NCBI RefSeq assembly: GCF_020781835.1
Contig: NZ_JAJGNJ010000009.1
Location: 62,001-126,000 of the forward strand
Reading direction: 5' to 3'
Length of the DNA stretch: 64,000 nt
DNA from: Microbacterium testaceum
Lineage (GTDB): Bacteria > Actinomycetota > Actinomycetes > Actinomycetales > Microbacteriaceae
Shown: positions 59,309-64,000 of the stretch, piece by piece
Numbering within the stretch: the first letter of the stretch is position 1
Layout: each line of letters starts with the position of its first letter
Position numbers and translations under genes: made by a program
Notes under the pieces: generated by a model
The model's input: only the letters and a program-made list of their open reading frames with translations
Told to the model about the DNA's origin: nothing
The model's database searches: none

Positions 59309-60625
59309 ATGAGCGATCGCACCACCGCACGACCCCCCGCGACCCCCGGCACCGGTCACGGCCGCATCTCGACCGAGACCATCCGCAACCTCGTCGGCTC
59401 GCACGGCACACGCCGGACGTTCTGGCGCCGCCTCGCCCTCATCGGTCCCGCCTTCGTCGCGGGCGCCTGGCAGTTCGGCCCCGGCAACCTCACCACCGCG
59501 ATGAACGCCGGAGCCCTCTACGGCTACACCCTGATCTGGGTGATCATCGTCTCGACGATTCTGATGATCTTCCTCACCGACATGAGCGTCCGATTGGGGA
59601 TCCGCACGCCGGTGTCCCTGATCTCCTCGATCAAAGACACCTACGGCACCTGGGTCGGCGTCGCGGCCGGCATCGGGGTGTTCCTGATCACCCTGTGCTT
59701 CTCGGTCGGCAACGCCGTCGGTTCCGGTGTGGGGCTGTCGATGCTGATCCCCGGCACCTCGCCCGTGATGTGGACGCTCATCTGCACCGTCCTGGTGGGC
59801 ACGATCCTGCTGCTGAAGAAGATCTACGGCGTCGTCGAGAAGATCCTCATCGCCATCGTCGCGCTCATGGCGTTCTGCTTCATCGCCTCCGCCTTCGCGT
59901 CGAACCCCGACTGGGCCGCCGCCGGAGCCGGGCTCATCCCCATCGTCCCCGGCGGAGCATGGCTGCTCATCATCGGTCTCGTCGGGACGAACTTCTCGAT
60001 CAATGCCGCGTTCTTCACCTCGTACGGCACGAAAGCCCGCGATCGCGACGCGGGCGAGTACCGCGACATCACCGTCGTCGACACCATCCCGGGCATCGTC
60101 GCGCCCGGCATCATGACGGCCCTCGTGATCGTCGTCTCGGCGTCCGTGCTGGGCCAGACCGGAGCCGACACCCCGGCGGCCTTCACCGGCCTGGCGCGCA
60201 TCTTCGAACCCGTCGCGGGTCCCGTGGGGGCGTGGATCTTCGCGCTCGGGTTCTTCGGGGCGGCGTTCTCGTCCATGATCCCGAACTGCATCGCCGGCGG
60301 CACCATGCTCTCCGACGCCCTCGGCCGGGGCCCCTCCTCCGAGACGTTGGCGGCGCGGCTGGGCAGCGCCTTCATCCTGGCGTTCGGTCTCGGAGTCACG
60401 ATCGCCTTCTCCGGAGCCTCACCGGTGCAGCTCATCGTCCTCGCCCAGGCGCTGACGGTGCTGTTCGCCCCGATCCTGGCGGCGCTCATCATCGTGATGG
60501 CGAACAACCGCGATCTCATGGGCCCGCTGCGCAACCGCTGGTGGCAGAACGTGTTCGGCGTCATCGGCCTCGTCGCCGTCCTTGCCCTGTCCGTCCGGTT
60601 GATGGTGACCCTGATCGCGGGGTGA
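59309..60625 (+). CDS. NRAMP-fold transporter lacking the metal-ligand motifs
   Basis: The 438-residue protein has about eleven membrane helices and a clear NRAMP/LeuT layout. The first helix carries AWQFGPGNLTTAMNAG, where canonical NRAMP has DPGN; the metal-binding Asp is Gly at about residue 57. The sixth-helix motif MPH is replaced by NFSINAAFF. So divalent-metal transport is unlikely. In a locus with a DapA/NanA-type lyase and LacI regulator, uptake of a small organic solute is more plausible. GGAAGGA precedes the ATG, and a terminator follows. Confidence 0.85.
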   Translation: MSDRTTARPPATPGTGHGRISTETIRNLVGSHGTRRTFWRRLALIGPAFVAGAWQFGPGNLTTAMNAGALYGYTLIWVIIVSTILMIFLTDMSVRLGIRTPVSLISSIKDTYGTWVGVAAGIGVFLITLCFSVGNAVGSGVGLSMLIPGTSPVMWTLICTVLVGTILLLKKIYGVVEKILIAIVALMAFCFIASAFASNPDWAAAGAGLIPIVPGGAWLLIIGLVGTNFSINAAFFTSYGTKARDRDAGEYRDITVVDTIPGIVAPGIMTALVIVVSASVLGQTGADTPAAFTGLARIFEPVAGPVGAWIFALGFFGAAFSSMIPNCIAGGTMLSDALGRGPSSETLAARLGSAFILAFGLGVTIAFSGASPVQLIVLAQALTVLFAPILAALIIVMANNRDLMGPLRNRWWQNVFGVIGLVAVLALSVRLMVTLIAG

Positions 60626-60640
60626 ACATCACCCCGCCGT

Positions 60641-60674
60641 GAGCGGCCCCCGTCTGTGCGGACCGGGGCCGCTC
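60641..60674 (+). terminator. Terminator after the NRAMP-fold gene
   Basis: GAGCGGCCCC (60641-60650) pairs perfectly with GGGGCCGCTC (60665-60674), 15 nt after the stop. It ends just before the convergent 45-residue gene, so it may serve both. Confidence 0.8.
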
Positions 60675-60681
60675 TGCGTGG

Positions 60682-60819
60682 TCACTCGATGCCACCGATC
60701 ATCTGGTCGATCTCGCGCTCGGTCTCACGCCCCATCGGGCGGTCCTCCTCGGGCGAGGGCATGTCGCTTTCGTCGTCGACCGTGGGGTTCTCGAACGGCT
60801 GCTTCTTCTCGTTGTCCAT
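60682..60819 (-). CDS. 45-residue acidic protein
   Basis: The gene is read from ATG 60819 to TGA 60682-60684. The product begins MDNEKKQPFENP, has the acidic tract EEDRPMGRETEREIDQ and ends MIGGIE. It is very hydrophilic and contains no hydrophobic segment. Consistent G/C third positions make translation plausible. No family is recognised. Confidence 0.5.
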   Translation of the reverse strand: MDNEKKQPFENPTVDDESDMPSPEEDRPMGRETEREIDQMIGGIE

Positions 60820-60864
60820 GATCCGATCGTCACACGCGCAGCCGATGCGGACGAGGGGCTTGCC

Positions 60865-62556
60865 TCACCCGCGGAGGCTGTCGTCGCGCCACTCCACGAC
60901 GACCACCTCGCCGCGCGCGGCGCGTTCCTCGCGATCGCGGAGCTCGACCCGGCGGATCTTGCCCGAGATCGTCTTCGGGAGCTCCGCGAACTCGATGCGG
61001 CGCAGACGCTGGAAGGGAGCCAGATGCTCGCGGGCGAAGCGCAGGATCTCCAACGCGACCTCCTCGCCGGGTTCGTGTCCGGATGCCAGCACGACGTACG
61101 CCTTGGGCACCGACAACCGCAGATCGTCGGGGGCGGGCACGACCGCCGCCTCGACGACGGCCGGGTGCCCGATCAGCACGCTCTCCAGCTCGAACGGGCT
61201 GATCTTGTAGTCCGAGGACTTGAAGACGTCGTCCGTGCGGCCGATGTAGGTGATGCTGCCGGTGTCGTCGCGTCGCGCGACGTCGCCGGTGTGGAAGAGC
61301 CCGTCGGCGAAGGCATCCGCGTTCCGCTCCGGGTCGCCGACATACCCCGTCATGAGGTTCACGGGACGCGTCGTCAGGTCGAGACAGATCTCACCCTCGT
61401 CGGCCCGCTCGCCGGTGAGGGGATCGACGATCACCACGGGGCAGCCCGGGAGCGGCCGGCCCATCGAGCCGGGGACGAGCGGCGCGCCCGGCGTGTTCGC
61501 TACGATCGCGGTCATCTCGGTCTGGCCGTATCCGTCGCGGATGTCGAGCCCCCACGCGCGCTGCACGTGCGCGATGACCTCGGGGTTCAAGGGCTCACCG
61601 GCCGAGACCACTTCGCGCAGCGCGCCGCGCCGACCCGACAGCTCGGTCTGGATGAGCATGCGCCACACCGTGGGCGGCGCGCAGAAGGTCGTCACGCGAT
61701 CGCGCTCGAGTTCGGCCAGCAGCCGCTCGGCCGAGAACCGCGAGTAGTTCAGCGCGAGCACGGTCGCCTCCGCGATCCACGGCGCGAAGAAGCAGCTCCA
61801 CGCGTGCTTCGCCCAGCCCGGCGAGCTGATCGCCAGATGCACGTCGCCGGGCTCCAGCCCGAGCCAGTACATGGTGCTGAGGTGCCCGACCGGGTACGAC
61901 ACGTGCGTGTGCTCGACGAGCTTCGGCTTCGAGGTGGTGCCCGAGGTGAAATACAGCAGCAGGCGGTCGTCGGCGGTCGTCCCCGGATGCCGTGCCGGCG
62001 GCGCCTCCGCGCGGAACGCGTCGTCGTAGCGCGCCCACCCCGGCCGCGGCTCACCGACGATGATCCGACCGAGGTCGGTGGGCGTACCGTCGAACTTGGC
62101 GGCATCCGCTGCTCCCACGATGACGTGCCGGATCTCGGCGCGCTCGATCCGGTCGGCGAGGTCTCCCGGTCCGAGCGCCGTCGTGGTCGGCGCGATCACA
62201 CCGCCGAGCTTCATGATCGCAAGCATCGACTCCCACAGTTCGACCTGGTTGCCGAGCATCAGGAGCACCGCGTGCCCCTTTCGGACGCCCCGGGATGCCA
62301 GCCACGCCGCGAGCTGATCCGAACGCCGGGCGAGCTCGTCGAACGTCCGCTCGTGGTGCGTCTCATCGTCGTCGACCACGATCAGCGCGGGTCGATCGTT
62401 GCCGCGCGCCATCGGGTCGAACCAGTCGATGGCCCAGTTGAAGGGTCCCTCGATGCGCGGCCACACGAACGACGCCGCACGCTCGGGATCGGTTCGGGCC
62501 GCGAGCAGTCGGTCGCGCGCCGCGCGGTACTGCTCGGTGGGGGTGGTCGAGGTCAT
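60865..62556 (-). CDS. AMP-binding acyl-CoA synthetase (medium-chain ACSM-like)
   Basis: The 563-residue adenylate-forming enzyme starts at ATG 62556 with AAGGAG upstream. The nucleotide loop is YFTSGTTSKPKLVEHTH (P-loop with TSGT), then GYGQTEMT. The C-terminal domain has YIGRTDDVFKSSDYKISPFE with the hinge Asp, and the catalytic Lys in LPKTISGKIRR. The sequence resembles acetyl/medium-chain acyl-CoA synthetases. It likely activates a carboxylic acid with ATP and CoA; chain length is not fixed. Confidence 0.92.
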   Translation of the reverse strand: MTSTTPTEQYRAARDRLLAARTDPERAASFVWPRIEGPFNWAIDWFDPMARGNDRPALIVVDDDETHHERTFDELARRSDQLAAWLASRGVRKGHAVLLMLGNQVELWESMLAIMKLGGVIAPTTTALGPGDLADRIERAEIRHVIVGAADAAKFDGTPTDLGRIIVGEPRPGWARYDDAFRAEAPPARHPGTTADDRLLLYFTSGTTSKPKLVEHTHVSYPVGHLSTMYWLGLEPGDVHLAISSPGWAKHAWSCFFAPWIAEATVLALNYSRFSAERLLAELERDRVTTFCAPPTVWRMLIQTELSGRRGALREVVSAGEPLNPEVIAHVQRAWGLDIRDGYGQTEMTAIVANTPGAPLVPGSMGRPLPGCPVVIVDPLTGERADEGEICLDLTTRPVNLMTGYVGDPERNADAFADGLFHTGDVARRDDTGSITYIGRTDDVFKSSDYKISPFELESVLIGHPAVVEAAVVPAPDDLRLSVPKAYVVLASGHEPGEEVALEILRFAREHLAPFQRLRRIEFAELPKTISGKIRRVELRDREERAARGEVVVVEWRDDSLRG

Positions 62557-62576
62557 GGGGCTCCTTCGCTCGCCTT

Positions 62577-63539
62577 CTACGCTAGCCACCCCAGCCACCG
62601 GTCGAGCGTCGCGTAGGCGGCATCCCTCGCCGTCGGCTGCGACAGGAACACGTCGTGGAGCGCCCCGTCGATGCGGGCGATCGTCACCTCGCGGGCGATG
62701 CGGGTGGCGGCGCGGGCGATGTCGTCGACGACGAGCACCGAATCCGACGAGAGCATCGCGTCGCTCCATGACAGCGCCGAGGTCGACCGCGCCGACAGCA
62801 GAACGAGCGCCGGGCAGCCGACCTCGACCCCGGATGCCACCCGCGCGTGGCCCGCGACCACGGCGGCGAGCCATCCCGGATGCGTCGGGAAGCCGCGCGG
62901 GGGACGCCACCCCTTCGGGCTGTCGGGGAGTGTGCCGACCTCGCGCTGCGCGCGGGTGTAGAACCCGAGGTCGACCGCGGGATGGGCGCCGAGCGGGTCG
63001 ATGCGGGCACGGGCGTTGAGGATCGGCGCGAGCGCCTGCCGTCCGAGGGGCCCGAGCTGGAGTTCGAGCCAGGGACTGTTCAGAACGACGGCGTGCGCGC
63101 GGCCCGGGTGTCGCGCCGCCCACAGCGTCAGGGTCAAGCCGCCGGTGCTGTGGCCGAGCAGCACGAGACGCCGCCCGTGGGCCTCGGCGCCCATGGCATC
63201 CAGGGCCGCCTCGATGTCGGCGTCGTACACGTCGAGGGCGGCGACGTACCCGCGCGTCTGCCCCGCGCGGATGCTGCGGCCGTACTTGCGCAGGTCGAGC
63301 GCGTGGAACCGCGCCCCGCGCTCGGTGAAGAACCGCGCGAGACCGGCCTGGAAGAAGTAGTCCGACCAGCCGTGCACGTACAGGACGTCGACCTCGCGCC
63401 ACGCCCCGAACAGCCGCGCACCGGGGTGGGGCATGGCCCGCACGAGCGTCGCGACGACCTCGCCCTCGTCGTCCGCGCCGAGCGGCAGGGTCCGCTGCTC
63501 GAACCCGTCGCCGAGGATGTCCGGATGCCACTCCCCCAT
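62577..63539 (-). CDS. Alpha/beta hydrolase (serine nucleophile GHSTGG)
   Basis: The 320-residue alpha/beta hydrolase has the oxyanion strand VLYVHGWSDYFFQ, the nucleophile elbow GHSTGGL, a late Asp in LVLLSARSTS-like strands, and a His in RIDGALHDVF. Lysophospholipase/monoacylglycerol-lipase relatives are likely. It is 21 nt upstream of the acyl-CoA synthetase on the same strand, so it may release fatty acids for that enzyme. Confidence 0.85.
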   Translation of the reverse strand: MGEWHPDILGDGFEQRTLPLGADDEGEVVATLVRAMPHPGARLFGAWREVDVLYVHGWSDYFFQAGLARFFTERGARFHALDLRKYGRSIRAGQTRGYVAALDVYDADIEAALDAMGAEAHGRRLVLLGHSTGGLTLTLWAARHPGRAHAVVLNSPWLELQLGPLGRQALAPILNARARIDPLGAHPAVDLGFYTRAQREVGTLPDSPKGWRPPRGFPTHPGWLAAVVAGHARVASGVEVGCPALVLLSARSTSALSWSDAMLSSDSVLVVDDIARAATRIAREVTIARIDGALHDVFLSQPTARDAAYATLDRWLGWLA

Positions 63540-63593
63540 GGCGCCAGCCTAGGGCGACGGCATCCATCCGAGGAGAACAGGCACCCTCGGCCC

Positions 63594-63637
63594 CGGCGCC
63601 GCCTGTGCCGGGCTCCGGCGCCGCCCGTGCCGGGCTC
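63594..63637. repeat. Two tandem 22-bp repeats
   Basis: CGGCGCCGCCTGTGCCGGGC (63594-63613) is repeated at 63616-63635 with one change (T to C), as part of a 22-bp unit. It is noncoding and lies in the 178-bp gap between the hydrolase and the ABC ATPase fragment. Confidence 0.6.
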
Positions 63638-63717
63638 CGGACAGATTGCGGTGGAACTGCCTCAACGGTTCCCGTTCGGCCCCGTTGCCGCCCGTTGCTC
63701 CGGAGTCCGGCACGGCG

Positions 63718-64000
63718 TCAGCGCGTCGCGCCGGCGTCCTCGCGCGCCGCGCGCTCCTTGGCCCGCTCCAGCGCGCGCGTGCGCGCGGCGCGGGCGTCTT
63801 CCTCGAGCTTCTCGGCTCTCGCCTCGTCGCGCGTGAGATTGACGCCGGTCTCGGGGTCGAACAAATGCAGCGAATCGGGCGAGAACCACAGGCGCGCGGC
63901 ATCCCCGGCACGGATGGCGCTCATGGCATCCAGCGCGACGACGAGCTCGGTACGCAGGCTCTCGCCGTCCAAGTCGCGGTCGAGCTCCGAGAGCTTCTCC
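63718..64000 (-). CDS. C-terminal part of a UgpC/MsmK-type sugar ABC ATPase (partial)
   Basis: The reading frame runs off the right edge; 94 codons plus one base are present. The segment SLRTELVVALDAMSAIRAGD then ARLWFSPDSLHLFDPETGVN matches the TOBE-domain end of UgpC/MalK-like ATPases that energise carbohydrate importers. An Arg/Ala/Glu-rich tail (EDARAARTRALERAKERAAR) follows. It could be the shared ATPase for the sugar permeases at 8507-10371, which lack one. Confidence 0.8.
   Translation of the reverse strand, partial: EKLSELDRDLDGESLRTELVVALDAMSAIRAGDAARLWFSPDSLHLFDPETGVNLTRDEARAEKLEEDARAARTRALERAKERAAREDAGATR

Noticed and set aside
59309..60625. Canonical Mn2+/Fe2+ NRAMP (MntH) transporter
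   Set aside because: Both signature metal-binding motifs (DPGN, MPH) are altered and no metal regulator or metal box is nearby.

Overview
This is a high-GC (roughly 70% by eye) actinobacterial chromosome segment. The best fit is a Microbacterium-like member of the Microbacteriaceae. Supporting points are the hadA-hadB-murB order, a DUF7882-type protein, a DUF222-HNH protein, many leaderless promoters (a TANNNT box 6-8 nt before the start codon), a RamB-controlled glyoxylate shunt, and dense genes with 4-base start/stop overlaps. I see no prophage, insertion sequence, CRISPR array, rRNA or replication origin. Most of the window is core and catabolic chromosome.

Layout. (1) 1-5268: putrescine/GABA catabolism (putrescine oxidase, GABA aminotransferase, PucR-type regulator) with a universal stress protein at the left edge. 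(2) 5416-11638: sugar-uptake operon on the minus strand (binding protein, two permeases, GH3 glycosidase, LacI regulator). (3) 11898-14162: TetR regulator and a secreted glucoamylase-like protein. (4) 14459-19171: RamB, isocitrate lyase and malate synthase (glyoxylate shunt). Three copies of an 88-bp palindromic intergenic repeat lie in regions 1-4. (5) 19437-23207: small membrane protein, aspartate aminotransferase, murB-hadB-hadA. (6) 23242-27276: sulfur-related block (TauE/SafE exporter with an attenuator-like leader, an NAD(P)-binding oxidoreductase behind a Cys-containing upstream ORF, metB, cbs). (7) 27438-34519: oxidoreductases, an ECF sigma factor with an Asp23/Gls24 protein, and an ABC exporter. 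(8) 35346-38061: tRNA-Met, tRNA-Thr, M23 peptidase, inositol-monophosphatase-like enzyme. (9) 38125-43743: FAD oxidoreductase, 56-bp tandem repeats, an SOS-box-controlled DUF222-HNH protein, and a MocR/PNPOx-like divergent pair. (10) 43751-49063: PutA with a divergent LysR, then MarR with a divergent DUF7882 protein. (11) 49213-54229: AztABCD-type zinc uptake around a perfect Zur-type box, followed by tRNA-Tyr. (12) 54393-57123: PfkB kinase, FBP zinc protein, YajQ, RibD-like reductase, mini zinc ribbon. (13) 57120-60625: LacI regulator, a DapA/NanA-family lyase and a divergent NRAMP-fold transporter that lacks the canonical metal ligands. (14) 60682-64000: small acidic protein, acyl-CoA synthetase, alpha/beta hydrolase, and the C-terminal end of a sugar ABC ATPase.

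The most interesting items are these: the NRAMP-fold/aldolase/LacI locus, whose transporter probably does not carry metal; the Zur-controlled zinc locus with two different secreted propeller-like lipoproteins; the structured leader and Cys-containing mini-ORF in the sulfur block; a LexA-like box on the leaderless DUF222-HNH gene; the 88-bp palindromic repeat family; and a strongly over-represented heptamer, GGATGCC/GGCATCC, on both strands.
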